Positions 18,839-27,586 of a DNA stretch of 64,000 bases are shown here, one piece after another (the stretch's first letter is position 1; each line of letters opens with the position of its first letter). The notes below the pieces were generated by a model. That model worked only from the letters and a program-made list of their open reading frames with translations. It made no database searches and was not told the DNA's origin. The stretch spans positions 496,001 through 560,000 of the forward strand of contig NZ_CP123385.1 of assembly GCF_040409955.1 (NCBI RefSeq), given 5' to 3'. Both the position numbers and the translations under genes were made by a program. The DNA is from Salipiger sp. H15 (GTDB lineage: Bacteria > Pseudomonadota > Alphaproteobacteria > Rhodobacterales > Rhodobacteraceae).

Positions 18839-19393
18839 ATGACCGGACGCGATGACGAGATCGAGGCGCTGATGCGCAAGGCGCTGGACGGCGACAGGCG
18901 CGCCTATGCCGCCTGCCTGTCGCGCCTGGTGCCCCGGATGCGCGCCATGGCGGCGCATGACCTGCCCGCGCAGCACGGGCACCTGGCCGAGGACGTGGTG
19001 CAGGAGGCGCTGCTGTCGATCCATCTCAAGCGCGGCAGCTGGGACCCCGGCCGACCGCTGCTGCCCTGGGTGCGGGTGATCGTGAAGCACAAGGCGATCG
19101 ACGCGCTGCGCAAGACGCCGAGCGCGCCGCACGAGCCGGTCGAGGATCACGCGGGGCTCGGCGCCCCGGCGGTCGATCCACTGGCCGGGCTGCACCTCGA
19201 GCAGGCATTGTCGCGCCTCTCGGCGCGGGACGCGGCGCTGGTGCGCGAACACGCGATCGAGGGGGTGGACCCCGAGACGCTGTCGAAGGATTTCGATCTC
19301 AGCCCCGGCGCCCTTCGGGTGGCGCTGCACCGGGCGCTGAGACGGCTGGCCGAGGCTGCCAGGAAGGAGGAAGAATGGACACCGACGAACTGA
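18839..19393 (+). CDS. sigF: ECF sigma factor (SigF-type, DUF1109-linked)
   Basis: The 184-residue protein has region 2 (about residues 8-90, with [15 protein letters not shown] and [21 protein letters not shown]) and region 4 (about 125-175, with [16 protein letters not shown] and [16 protein letters not shown]). No extra C-terminal domain is present. It belongs to the ECF groups paired with DUF1109 anti-sigma factors, known from Caulobacter SigF in chromate, cadmium and copper stress. The start at 18839 was chosen because similarity begins there; an in-frame upstream ATG overlaps the promoter. Its stop codon overlaps nrsF. Confidence 0.9.
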   Translation: MTGRDDEIEALMRKALDGDRRAYAACLSRLVPRMRAMAAHDLPAQHGHLAEDVVQEALLSIHLKRGSWDPGRPLLPWVRVIVKHKAIDALRKTPSAPHEPVEDHAGLGAPAVDPLAGLHLEQALSRLSARDAALVREHAIEGVDPETLSKDFDLSPGALRVALHRALRRLAEAARKEEEWTPTN

Positions 19394-19977
19394 TCGCTGC
19401 GCTGGCCGCCGATGACGTGCCCGCAAGGCGGCCGCGCCTCCACTGGCGCATCGCCTTCGGTGTCGCCGTCTCCATCGTGCTGATGCTGGTGTTCTGGGGG
19501 ATGCGCCCGGGCTGGCCGGACGTGCTGCTCATGGCGCCGCTGCTGGTCAAGCAGGCGCTGCCACTGCTCGTCGCCCTCGCCGCCTGGCCGATCCTGCGCC
19601 GCAACGATCCCGAGGCGCAGGCACCGCTCTGGCCGCTCTGGCTGCTGGCGGCGGCGAGCGGCGCGGGCTGGCTCTATGCCGCGCTCTCGGGCGGCGACGT
19701 GATCGGCAAGACGCTCTGGCAATGCCTGCTGTCGATCCCGGCGCTCGCCCTGCCCATCGCGCTTGCGCTGTTTCTCGGCATGCGCCACCGGGTCGAGCCC
19801 CGCCCGGCGCGCAGCGGCATGCTGGCCGGGCTCTTTGCCGGCGGCGCGGCGGCGGCGGTCTACGCGGTGCATTGCGACGAGGACAGCGCGGCTTTCTTCC
19901 TGCTCTGGTACGGGCTTGCAATCGTCCTTTGCGGGCTTGCCGGGCGCGCGGCCGGGCGGCGATGGCTGAGCGTCTGA
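19375..19977 (+). CDS. nrsF: Anti-sigma factor NrsF (DUF1109)
   Basis: The 200-residue protein has a short cytoplasmic N-terminus ([19 protein letters not shown]) and six hydrophobic segments, the DUF1109/NrsF architecture. In Caulobacter, NrsF holds SigF at the membrane and releases it under metal stress through two conserved cysteines. Here I see cysteines in WQCLLSIPAL, AVHCDEDSAAFF and VLCGLAGRA. VHCDED is the expected conserved site. It overlaps the sigma factor gene by 19 bp, so the two are translationally coupled. Confidence 0.88.
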   Translation: MDTDELIAALAADDVPARRPRLHWRIAFGVAVSIVLMLVFWGMRPGWPDVLLMAPLLVKQALPLLVALAAWPILRRNDPEAQAPLWPLWLLAAASGAGWLYAALSGGDVIGKTLWQCLLSIPALALPIALALFLGMRHRVEPRPARSGMLAGLFAGGAAAAVYAVHCDEDSAAFFLLWYGLAIVLCGLAGRAAGRRWLSV

Positions 19978-20271
19978 TTTCCGGGAAGGAAAAGGCCACC
20001 TCCATAAAACGCGCGGCGTGCATTCCCGGGTCCATCGCATTTGCGTGATGGCATTTCGAGGAGCTTCAACGAGTCGCAGTTTTGTGATATGCTAAGGGTC
20101 TGGGAAATCGCCGGCTTCCCCCTCCCAAATTCGGGAAACCGGAAACGACCAGGGCGGCCTATTCGCCTCTCCCGCCCATTTTTCCTTGTCATCCCAGGGC
20201 CCGTCATTTCCGGACCAGTTTACAAGAATTCCTTTGTCAGAGACGAATTCCGTATCTCGAAAGGAATAGCC

Positions 20272-20667
20272 ATGAAGCTCCTTCTCGCCATTTCCTCCAT
20301 TTCCCTTGCAGTGACCGCCACCGGACCGGCCTCGGCCGAGAACAGCATGCTGAGCGCGCTGGCTCAATACGTGCCCGAGTCCGTGCTCTCGCTCATGAGC
20401 GAGCAGCAGATCTTCACGGCCTTCAGCATCAGCACAAGCCGCGACACGGATGCGCAGAAGGCCACGCAGATCGAATACATCGCCACGAGCAGTGCCGAAC
20501 CACGCACCTACTCGCGTCAGCAGCTCGACCTCGTTTCGGCCTATCTCACCCCGGAACAGATGTCGCGCATGGATGCGGCGGACATCGGCAACGCGCTTGC
20601 CCTGATCCATTCCAGCAAGACCGAGACCGAGAAACGCGGCCTCATCCGGGCGCTCGCCGACTACTGA
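20272..20667 (+). CDS. Small exported protein of unknown function
   Basis: The 131-residue protein starts with a Sec signal peptide (MKLLLAISSISLAVTA, cleavage after ASA near residue 22). The mature part is helical and polar, without cysteines, and contains two similar phrases of the type SRQQLDLVSAYLTPEQMSRMD and SVLSLMSEQQI. I do not recognise a family. An AAGGAATAG ribosome site precedes the start. The 294 bp upstream of it are less GC-rich than the surroundings and hold no other gene. It ends at a strong hairpin and follows nrsF, but the gap is too long to call it part of that operon. Confidence 0.65.
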   Translation: MKLLLAISSISLAVTATGPASAENSMLSALAQYVPESVLSLMSEQQIFTAFSISTSRDTDAQKATQIEYIATSSAEPRTYSRQQLDLVSAYLTPEQMSRMDAADIGNALALIHSSKTETEKRGLIRALADY

Positions 20668-20693
20668 GACGCGCCACCGGATGCGCAACGAGG

Positions 20694-20719
20694 AAGGGCC
20701 GCGGAACACCGCGGCCCTT
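20694..20719. terminator. Terminator between convergent genes
   Basis: A perfect 11-bp stem (AAGGGCCGCGG at 20694-20704 with its complement at 20709-20719) and a 4-nt loop, flanked by a short T run, lie between the exported-protein gene and the end of the liv-P450 operon. It can work on both strands. Confidence 0.8.
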
Positions 20720-20745
20720 TCGCATGGTGCGGAGGCTGCCCGGCC

Positions 20746-21873
20746 CTACCAGCCGCCGAAGCGCGGCCAGACGCGGAGCGGGCCGCCCTCGGCGCCGATC
20801 ACGTGGTAGCGGTCGTGTTGCGCCGCGACCGCGCAGGCATGGTTGGGCAGGATGCGCAGCTGCGTGCCCACCGGGAACTCTGGTACCGGGCCCGCGGCGC
20901 CGGGGCGCAGCGCAACGATGCCGTGTTCCTGGTTGGCGCTGGTCACGATCAGGTCGGGCAAGACCCGGCCCGCGGCGTCGCAGACCACGCCGTAGCCCTG
21001 GTCGACCGCCTGCGCGGCGGTGCCGCGGTCGCGCGACAGGGCCATCCACCCCGCGTCGATCATCGTCCAGCCCTTGGCCTTCTGGTGCCCGATCACCGTC
21101 GTCAGCACGCTGAGCGCGATATCGTCGAGCCCGCAGACCCCGATCCCCGCCATGACGAGGTCGAAGAAGACATAGACCCCGGCCCGCATCTCGGTGACGC
21201 CGGTCAGGTCGCGCGCCGCATGGGCGGTCGGGGTCGAGCCGACGCTCACCACCGGGCAGTCGAGCCCCGCCGCGCGCAACGCCTCTGCCGCCGTCACGAC
21301 CGCGGCGCGTTCGCGCTCGGCGAACTCGGCATGCGCCTCGCGGCCGCTCACCCCGTAGCTTTCGCCCGCATGGGTCATCACCCCGCGCAGCAGCCCCGAG
21401 CCCGACAGGAGCCGCCCGACCGCGAGGAGCGCCGGGTCCGAGGGCGTGAGGCCGCCCCGGTGCCCGTCGCTGTCGATCTCGATCATCGCGGGCACCCCGG
21501 CCTCGGCCACGGCGCGGGCCTGCGCCGCGCTGTCGAGGATCACCGTCAGATCGCAGCCCTGCGCCCGGAGCGCGCGCCCGCGCTCCAGCTTCTGCGGCGC
21601 GATGCCGACGGCGTAGAGGATGTCGTGGTGACCGGCGCGGTGGAAGGCCTCGGCCTCGGCAAGGGTCGAGACGGTGATCGGGCCGGGCGTGCCGCCGGTC
21701 TGGAGCCGCCCGACCTCGGGCGATTTCGCGGTCTTGAGATGCGGCCGGAGCGCCACCCCGAGCCCCGCCGCGTGCCCGGCAAGACGGTCGATGTTGCGCA
21801 TCATCCGTGCCTCGTCGAGCAGCAGGCAGGGTGTCGGCAGCGCCTCGAAGGCGGGCGTTTCGGTCTCGGTCAT
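20746..21873 (-). CDS. D-threonine aldolase / D-serine dehydratase-like PLP enzyme
   Basis: The 375-residue protein belongs to the fold-type III PLP family (alanine racemase-like barrel). The PLP lysine is in RPHLKTAKS near residue 47, and the C-terminal metal site PNHAC (His345, Cys347) matches the zinc or manganese site of D-serine dehydratase and D-threonine aldolase. The reaction would be cleavage or dehydration of a beta-hydroxy-D-amino acid; the exact substrate is not predictable. It is the last gene of the minus-strand liv-P450 operon, 32 bp after marR, so it may serve the same pathway or just share its transcript. Confidence 0.82.
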   Translation of the reverse strand: MTETETPAFEALPTPCLLLDEARMMRNIDRLAGHAAGLGVALRPHLKTAKSPEVGRLQTGGTPGPITVSTLAEAEAFHRAGHHDILYAVGIAPQKLERGRALRAQGCDLTVILDSAAQARAVAEAGVPAMIEIDSDGHRGGLTPSDPALLAVGRLLSGSGLLRGVMTHAGESYGVSGREAHAEFAERERAAVVTAAEALRAAGLDCPVVSVGSTPTAHAARDLTGVTEMRAGVYVFFDLVMAGIGVCGLDDIALSVLTTVIGHQKAKGWTMIDAGWMALSRDRGTAAQAVDQGYGVVCDAAGRVLPDLIVTSANQEHGIVALRPGAAGPVPEFPVGTQLRILPNHACAVAAQHDRYHVIGAEGGPLRVWPRFGGW

Positions 21874-21905
21874 GTCGTTCAGCTCCCGGTCTGCGCCCCG
21901 ACCCT

Positions 21906-22418
21906 TCACCGGTCGAGGTTTCTCAGCATCATGCGCATGACCCGCAGGTAGGTCTCGAGATCCTCGGGCGCCACCTCGGCGAGCATCCGCGCCTCGCAGT
22001 CGAGGGCAATGGCGAGGATCTCGGCATGGATCTTCTGCCCCGCCTCGGTCAGCCACCAGCTGCGCCGCCGGGCATCGCTGCCGGTGGCCTCGTAGGTCGC
22101 AAGGCCCCGCGCCTCGAGCAGCTTCAGCGACCGGCTGGCCGCCGCCTTGTCGAGGCGGATCACCTCGCAGATCCGGTTGGCGGTGATCTCGGGCTCGATG
22201 TTGAGCATCGCCATCACCCGCCAGTCGACGATCCCGAGGTCGAAATCGCGGCGGTAGATGGCCGAGGTCTGCCGCTGCCACGCGCTGCTGACCGCGTTGA
22301 GCAGGAAGGGCGCGTAATGGTCGATGTCGAGGATGCGGATGCCGGCGCGCTCGCGGGTCGGGCTCGAGATGCGGTCCATCGGCTGATCGGTCACGGTGCG
22401 GCAGCCCCTCGGGTTCAC
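21906..22418 (-). CDS. MarR-family transcriptional regulator
   Basis: The 170-residue winged-helix regulator contains GIVDWRVMAMLNIEPEITANRICEVIRLDKAAASRSLKLLEARGLATYE, parts of which are the MarR recognition-helix pattern, followed by DARRRSWWLTEAGQ in the wing. MarR proteins of this kind often respond to aromatic acids. It starts at GTG, overlapping the ferredoxin reductase stop by one base (TAGTG). Nearer starts at the second GTG or at MDRISS are possible. It probably represses the operon that contains it, perhaps through the palindromes at 30133-30183. Confidence 0.88.
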   Translation of the reverse strand: MNPRGCRTVTDQPMDRISSPTRERAGIRILDIDHYAPFLLNAVSSAWQRQTSAIYRRDFDLGIVDWRVMAMLNIEPEITANRICEVIRLDKAAASRSLKLLEARGLATYEATGSDARRRSWWLTEAGQKIHAEILAIALDCEARMLAEVAPEDLETYLRVMRMMLRNLDR

Positions 22419-23590
22419 TATGCGGCTGTCAGGTCATAATTCTTTTCCAGCAGACTGTCACGGGTGGGCACCACGTCAGCGCCCAGAAGGCGGCGCGCCA
22501 TCATGTGGGTCCGCGCGTCGTTGATCGTTTCGACGGCGGTCAGGCGCGCGCCGCTGAAGCGCAGCACCGCGCCATTTTCCAGCGCGACAATCTCGTCCGA
22601 AGGATCGGCAAGCCCGGCGATCTGCAGCTTCAGATCGGCCTGGTCGGACCAGAACCATGGCACGGCGGCATAGGGCGCCGTCTCGCCGTGAACGATGGTC
22701 CTCGCGATGGCGCGGGCATGGTCGGTCGCCGCCTGCACCGACTCGAGCCGCACCCGCCGGCCGCTCGCCGCTTCGGGGAAGGCGGCGCAGTCGCCGAGCC
22801 CGAAGATGCGTGGATCGGCAGTGCGCAGCGTGGCATCGACGACGATGCCGTTCGCCGCCTCGAGCCCGGCATCCTGCGCCAGCTCGACATTCGGCCGCAC
22901 GCCTGCGGCGAGCAGCACGAGATCGGCGGGCAGCTCGGTGCCGCCCGCCAGCAGCAGGCCGCGCTCGGTCACCTCGGTCACGCCATTGCCGAGATGCAGC
23001 CCGGTGCCGAGCGCCTGATGCAGGTCGCGGAAACGGCGCGAGATCTCGGGCGAGACGGCGCGGGCCATGAGCCGGGGCGCGGCCTCGGCGACGCTCACCT
23101 CGTGCCCGAGCCCGGCGGCAACGGCAGCGAACTCGAGCCCGATGAAGCCGCCGCCGATGACGGCGATCCGGCGCGGCCGGTCGAGCGCGGCGCGCAGGGT
23201 GCGGGCGTCCTCGAGCGTGCGCAGGTCGAGCGCGCGTTCGATGCCCGGGATCGGCGGGCGCAGGTTGCGCGTGCCGGTGGCGAGGATCAGCACATCGTAG
23301 TCCAGCGTCTCGGACCCGATGCGGATCTGCCGCGCCGCCCGGTCGATGGCATCGACCCACGTCCCCGGGCGCAGCGTGATCGCCTTCTGGTCGAAGAAGC
23401 TCGCCGGGCGCAAAGCAAGCTTCTCGGCCTCGCCGGTCTTGAGAAAGGCCTTGGACAGCGGCGGGCGCTGGTAGGGCAGCCCGGGCTCGCCGCCGATCAG
23501 TGTGATGGACCCCTCGTGCCCCTCCTGCCGGAGCGACATGGCGGCCTGAAACCCGCCCTGCCCCGCGCCGACGATGACGACGTGGCTCAT
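22418..23590 (-). CDS. NAD(P)H:ferredoxin reductase of the P450 system
   Basis: The 390-residue flavoprotein has an N-terminal FAD dinucleotide fold (VIVGAGQGGFQAAMSLRQEG), a central NAD-binding fold (IAVIGGGFIGLEFAAVAAGLG, about residues 145-165) and the FAD-contacting FGLGDCAAFP segment. This is the putidaredoxin-reductase type that passes electrons from NADH to a [2Fe-2S] ferredoxin. It overlaps the ferredoxin gene by 4 bp and lies two genes after the P450, forming a complete class I electron chain. Confidence 0.92.
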   Translation of the reverse strand: MSHVVIVGAGQGGFQAAMSLRQEGHEGSITLIGGEPGLPYQRPPLSKAFLKTGEAEKLALRPASFFDQKAITLRPGTWVDAIDRAARQIRIGSETLDYDVLILATGTRNLRPPIPGIERALDLRTLEDARTLRAALDRPRRIAVIGGGFIGLEFAAVAAGLGHEVSVAEAAPRLMARAVSPEISRRFRDLHQALGTGLHLGNGVTEVTERGLLLAGGTELPADLVLLAAGVRPNVELAQDAGLEAANGIVVDATLRTADPRIFGLGDCAAFPEAASGRRVRLESVQAATDHARAIARTIVHGETAPYAAVPWFWSDQADLKLQIAGLADPSDEIVALENGAVLRFSGARLTAVETINDARTHMMARRLLGADVVPTRDSLLEKNYDLTAA

Positions 23591-23910
23591 ACCTGCTCCT
23601 CCGGCAGGTGCACCACCAGCCCGTCGAGCGTGTCGGTCAGCCTGATCTGGCACGAGAGGCGCGAGCGTCCGGTGACCTCGGAAGCGGCGCTTTCGAGCAT
23701 GTCCTCCTCGCCGTCCATGCGCGGGCCGGTCGCGCCGGCCCAGTCCTCGTCCACGTAGCAGTGGCAGGTCGCGCACATCATCGAGCCGCCGCATTCGGCG
23801 ACGATGCCGTCGAGCCCCTGCGCAATCGCAAGGCTCATGACGCTGTCGCCCGGATCGCCGTGAAGTTCGGTGCTGGTGCCGTCGTGGGCCACGTAGGTTA
23901 CCTTGACCAT
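23587..23910 (-). CDS. [2Fe-2S] ferredoxin of the P450 system
   Basis: The 107-residue ferredoxin is of the putidaredoxin/adrenodoxin type. Cluster ligands are Cys40, Cys46 and Cys49 in AECGGSMMCATC and Cys87 in RLSCQIR. A further cysteine at 51 is not a canonical ligand. It sits between the reductase and the P450 with tight spacing (12 bp from the P450 stop), so it is the expected electron carrier. Confidence 0.93.
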   Translation of the reverse strand: MVKVTYVAHDGTSTELHGDPGDSVMSLAIAQGLDGIVAECGGSMMCATCHCYVDEDWAGATGPRMDGEEDMLESAASEVTGRSRLSCQIRLTDTLDGLVVHLPEEQV

Positions 23911-23922
23911 GGGAGGGTCTCC

Positions 23923-25161
23923 TCAGTTCGGAATGAGCGTGATGGGCAGGCGGTCGAGCGCGCGGATGGCGTTGCCCGGGCGCCAGACGGGCTCGCCTGC
24001 GGGCTCGATGCGGTCGACCCTTTCGATCAGCGCGCCAAGCACCGCCTCGAGCTCGGCGCGCGCGATGTTCTGGCCGACGCAGCCGTGGATGCCTGCACCG
24101 AAGGCGACGTGTCCCACCGGCCTGCGGTCGATGCGGAAGACCTCGGGATCGCCCCACTTGGCGGGGTCCATGTTGGCGGCGGCGAGCACGCAGATCACCT
24201 TCGTGCCCTCCTCGACCGGGAAGCCCGCGATCTCGGTCGCCTGCCCGGCGGTGCGGCCGAAGGTGTGCACCGGCGAGGTGTAGCGCAGCACCTCCTCGAA
24301 GGCAGGGCGGATCAGCGCGGGGTCGCGCTTCAGTGCCTGCCATTGATCGGGGTTCTGCGACAGGCACCAGAGCGCGTTGCCGATGCCGGTGACCGTGGTG
24401 TCGACGCCCGCCGAGAGGAACGAGCGCACCAGCATCCCCGCCTCGGCCTCGGTCAGCGTGCCGTCATCGGCCGAGGCGTAGACCATCGCGCCGAGCCCGT
24501 CGCCGGTCAGCCGGTCGCGGGTGCAGGCGGCGTTGATCCAGGGCACGATCTCGCCGGCGTGGCTCATCGCCTCGCGGCGCAGGGCGTTGTCGGGGCCGAC
24601 GGCGTTGAACACCATGGCGCCGTAGTCGACGAGGTGGCGCGGGTTCACGTCCTTCATGCCGACCGCTTTCGGAAAGACGGTGGTGGGGAAGGCCTCGGCG
24701 AGGTCGGTGACCGCCTCGATGGTGCCCTTGCCGAGCAGCTGATCGACCAGCACGTCGGCGGTCTCGCGGAAGAGGTCCGCGAAGCCCTTCACCACCTTGG
24801 GCGAGAGCGCGCGGGACATGACCTTGCGGGTGCGGGTGTGGTCGGGCTGGTCCACCTCGAGGATGATCGACGGCGGCCGCCACGGGTCCTCGAGCTTGAA
24901 GTCGTTGAGGCCAACGCCGTGCGACGACAGGAAATTCTCGTGGTCGCTGAAGACGTGCCGCGTCGTCTCGTAGCGCCCCACGGCGAGCACGCTGTAGCGC
25001 GGGATGTAGACCACCTCGCCGAGTTCGCGCAGCCGCGAGTAATAGGCCGAGGGATCGCGCAGCAGCTCGGCATCATAGGGATCGACGTCCCAGACCGGGA
25101 TGCCGCTGGCGGGGGTGATGGGCTTGTGCCCTTCGATGAGGGTCATGGGGGAAAGCGTCAT
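23923..25161 (-). CDS. Cytochrome P450, CYP199-like
   Basis: The 412-residue soluble P450 has the heme loop FGAGIHGCVGQ with Cys361 as axial ligand, the I-helix LSAGVDTT with the acid-alcohol pair, and the K-helix EEVLRYTSP (ExxR). The segments SSHGVGLNDFK and PWRPPSIILEVD closely resemble what I recall of CYP199A2 and CYP199A4 of Rhodopseudomonas palustris, which oxidise para-substituted benzoates and O-demethylate 4-methoxybenzoate. Its place beside an aromatic-acid-type ABC importer and a formaldehyde dehydrogenase remnant supports an O-demethylase role. The true substrate is unknown. Confidence 0.88.
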   Translation of the reverse strand: MTLSPMTLIEGHKPITPASGIPVWDVDPYDAELLRDPSAYYSRLRELGEVVYIPRYSVLAVGRYETTRHVFSDHENFLSSHGVGLNDFKLEDPWRPPSIILEVDQPDHTRTRKVMSRALSPKVVKGFADLFRETADVLVDQLLGKGTIEAVTDLAEAFPTTVFPKAVGMKDVNPRHLVDYGAMVFNAVGPDNALRREAMSHAGEIVPWINAACTRDRLTGDGLGAMVYASADDGTLTEAEAGMLVRSFLSAGVDTTVTGIGNALWCLSQNPDQWQALKRDPALIRPAFEEVLRYTSPVHTFGRTAGQATEIAGFPVEEGTKVICVLAAANMDPAKWGDPEVFRIDRRPVGHVAFGAGIHGCVGQNIARAELEAVLGALIERVDRIEPAGEPVWRPGNAIRALDRLPITLIPN

Positions 25162-25176
25162 GGGGGTCTCCTCGGA

Positions 25177-25887
25177 TCAGGCGCTCATCGCGACGCCGAC
25201 GTGGCGGTGCAGCAGCTCCGCGTCCCGTCGCAGCGCCGCAGCGGGCCCTTCGTGAACGATTGCGCCATTGGCCATCAGCACGGCGCGGGTGGCGAAGGCG
25301 AGCGCAGCCTCGGCATGCTGCTCGACCAGCACGACGGCGCGGCTGCCGTCCCGGGCGAGCTCTTCGAAGACCGCCATCAGCTGCTCGCAGATCACCGGGG
25401 CAAGGCCCTCGAGCGGCTCGTCGAGCAGCAGCACCTCGGGGCGGGTCATCAGCGTGCGGGCGATCGAGAGCATCTGCTGCTCGCCCCCCGAAAGCTGCGT
25501 GCCGCCATTCCTGCGCCGCTCCTTGAGCCGCGGGAAAAGCGCGTAGGCCTCCTCGAGCGAGGCATCGCCGCGCAGGCACGACAGCAGGTTCTCTTCCACG
25601 GTGAGCGAGGGGAAGATGTCGCGCGTCTGCGGCACCAGCCCGAGCCCGAGGTCGCAGCGCCGATAGGGCGCGAGCCGGTCGATGGCCCGCCCGCCGTAGC
25701 TCACGCTGCCGCCGTGCATCCGGGTCAGCCCCATGATCGTGCGCAGGAGCGTGGTCTTGCCCGCGCCGTTGCGCCCGATCACCGCCAGCCGCTCGCCCGG
25801 CGCGATGGACAACGTGACGCCGCGCAGCACGTGGGTCGGGCCGTAGCCGGCGGTGACGTTCTTCAGCTCCAGAACCTTGTCAGACAT
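25177..25887 (-). CDS. livF: ABC transporter ATP-binding protein LivF
   Basis: The 236-residue ATPase has Walker A GRNGAGKTTLLR, the signature LSGGEQQMLSIART and Walker B VLLLDEPLEGLAP, the LivF form. It energises a HAAT-family importer for branched-chain amino acids, amides or small aromatic acids. It overlaps livG by 8 bp, and the P450 gene follows 15 bp later. Confidence 0.93.
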   Translation of the reverse strand: MSDKVLELKNVTAGYGPTHVLRGVTLSIAPGERLAVIGRNGAGKTTLLRTIMGLTRMHGGSVSYGGRAIDRLAPYRRCDLGLGLVPQTRDIFPSLTVEENLLSCLRGDASLEEAYALFPRLKERRRNGGTQLSGGEQQMLSIARTLMTRPEVLLLDEPLEGLAPVICEQLMAVFEELARDGSRAVVLVEQHAEAALAFATRAVLMANGAIVHEGPAAALRRDAELLHRHVGVAMSA

Positions 25888-26641
25888 GGGCCCCTCCGAG
25901 ATACAGCTCGCGCACCTGCGCGTTGGTGGCGATCTCCTGCGGCGTGTCCTCGGTGAGGATGCGCCCCTGCACCAGCACGACGATCGAGCGGGCGACGCGG
26001 AACACGAGGTCCATGTCATGCTCGATCACCAGCACCGCAAGGTCCTCGGGCAGGCGCTCGATCGCCTCGATGATGAGATGCGTCTCGCTCGACGGCACGC
26101 CCGCGGCGGGCTCGTCGAGGATCAGCAACCGCGGCTTCAGCGCGAGGCTCAGCGCCATCTCGACCAGCCGCTGCTGGCCATAGGCCAGATCGAGCACCGG
26201 GCGGTCGGCGAGCGGGCCGAGGTCGAACTGGTCGATCAGCGCTTTCACCTCGGCCTCGACCGCCGCGTTGCCGCTGGCGCGGCGGAGCGTGCGCCGCCCC
26301 AGCCCCTCGCGCTCCAGCACCGGCAGGCGCAGGTTCTCGCGCACTGTCAGGCGCGGGAAGAGCGTGGTGATCTGGAAGGTCTTGGCGATGCCGCGTTTGA
26401 CCCGCTGCGCCTCGTCGAGGGCCGCGATGTCCTGCCCGTCGAAGCGGATGCTGCCGCTCGTCGGGGTGAGGATGCCGGTGACGAGGTTGGCGAAGGTGCT
26501 CTTGCCCGCGCCGTTGGGGCCGATCAGGGCCTTGCGCGCGCCGGGCGGCAGGTCGAAGTCGATATTCTCCGTGACCACCAGCCCGCCGAAGCGCTTGGAG
26601 AGGCCGCGGACCTCGAGGCCCGAGGTTTCAGGACTTTGCAT
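25880..26641 (-). CDS. livG: ABC transporter ATP-binding protein LivG
   Basis: The 253-residue ATPase has Walker A GPNGAGKSTFANLVTG. The signature region is LAYGQQRLVEMA, where the usual LSYGQQR of LivG is conserved with one change. Walker B is RLLILDEPAAGV. It pairs with LivF under the LivHM permease. Its start overlaps the end of livM by 14 bp. Confidence 0.93.
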   Translation of the reverse strand: MQSPETSGLEVRGLSKRFGGLVVTENIDFDLPPGARKALIGPNGAGKSTFANLVTGILTPTSGSIRFDGQDIAALDEAQRVKRGIAKTFQITTLFPRLTVRENLRLPVLEREGLGRRTLRRASGNAAVEAEVKALIDQFDLGPLADRPVLDLAYGQQRLVEMALSLALKPRLLILDEPAAGVPSSETHLIIEAIERLPEDLAVLVIEHDMDLVFRVARSIVVLVQGRILTEDTPQEIATNAQVRELYLGGAHV

Positions 26642-27584
26642 GGCGGTCTCCGCTGGTCAGGCGTTTCAGCACGGTGGGCAGATGCGCGATCCCGGCGGGC
26701 AGGAAGAAGACCACCGCCAGCACCAGCGCGCCGATGACGAAGAGCCAGTTGAAGGGATCGTTGGCGGCGGCGAGGTGATGCACGGACATGAAGATCACCG
26801 TGCCCAGCACCGCGCCGTAGAGCCGCCCGGTGCCGCCGAGGATCAGCATGATCAGCGCCTCGGCCGAGAGCGTGAAGGAAAAGGTCTCGAGGCTGACGAG
26901 CTGGGTGATCTGCGCCGTGAGCGCCCCGGCGATCCCGGCGATACCGCCACCCAGCGTGTAGGCCGCGAGCCTGCGGCGGTAGACCGAGACGCCGATGGCG
27001 ACCATGCGCTCGGGGCTCTCGTGGATGCCGCGCAGCGACAGGCCGAAGGGCGAGCGCGCGATGACCGCGAGCGCGGCGAAGACCAGCAGCAGGACCGCCA
27101 GCGCGTACCAGTAGCCGGTGATGCCGATGAAATCGAACTCCCAGAGCCCCAGCACCTTGCCGGGCCGGATGCCGCGCAGCCCGTCCGCGCCGCCGGTCAC
27201 GCCGCGGGCGCGGTTGGCGGTCTCGGCGCAGATCTGCGCGACCGCGATGGTCAGCATGATGAGCGTCAGCCCCTGCGTGCGCATCAGCACCGCGCCCGAG
27301 AGCGCCGCCAGCGCGGTCCCGGCGAGCGCTCCGGCGACCAGCCCCGCCACCGGGTCGGCCCAGACGTGGATCGCGAAGAGCCCCGCCGCGTAGGCCCCCG
27401 CGCCATACATGGCGGCCTGTCCCAGCGTGGCGATGCCGGCAAGGCCGAGCACGAGGTCGAGCGACAGGACCAGCACGGTCATGATGACGATGCGGGTCAG
27501 GAAGGCGAGGTTGTAGGGAAAGAGGAAATACGCCGCCACGGCTGCGATCAGCATCAGCAGCGGTGGAAGGAGACGTGCCGCCAT
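26628..27584 (-). CDS. livM: ABC transporter permease LivM
   Basis: The 318-residue permease has about ten hydrophobic segments and the conserved LivM features LVLGLAGIATLGQAAMYGAGAYAAG and SPFGLSLRGIHESPERMVAIGV. It forms the membrane channel with LivH. It lies 2 bp after livH. The start at 27584 is chosen because the upstream extension reads through livH. Confidence 0.92.
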   Translation of the reverse strand: MAARLLPPLLMLIAAVAAYFLFPYNLAFLTRIVIMTVLVLSLDLVLGLAGIATLGQAAMYGAGAYAAGLFAIHVWADPVAGLVAGALAGTALAALSGAVLMRTQGLTLIMLTIAVAQICAETANRARGVTGGADGLRGIRPGKVLGLWEFDFIGITGYWYALAVLLLVFAALAVIARSPFGLSLRGIHESPERMVAIGVSVYRRRLAAYTLGGGIAGIAGALTAQITQLVSLETFSFTLSAEALIMLILGGTGRLYGAVLGTVIFMSVHHLAAANDPFNWLFVIGALVLAVVFFLPAGIAHLPTVLKRLTSGDRHAKS

Positions 27585-27586
27585 GC

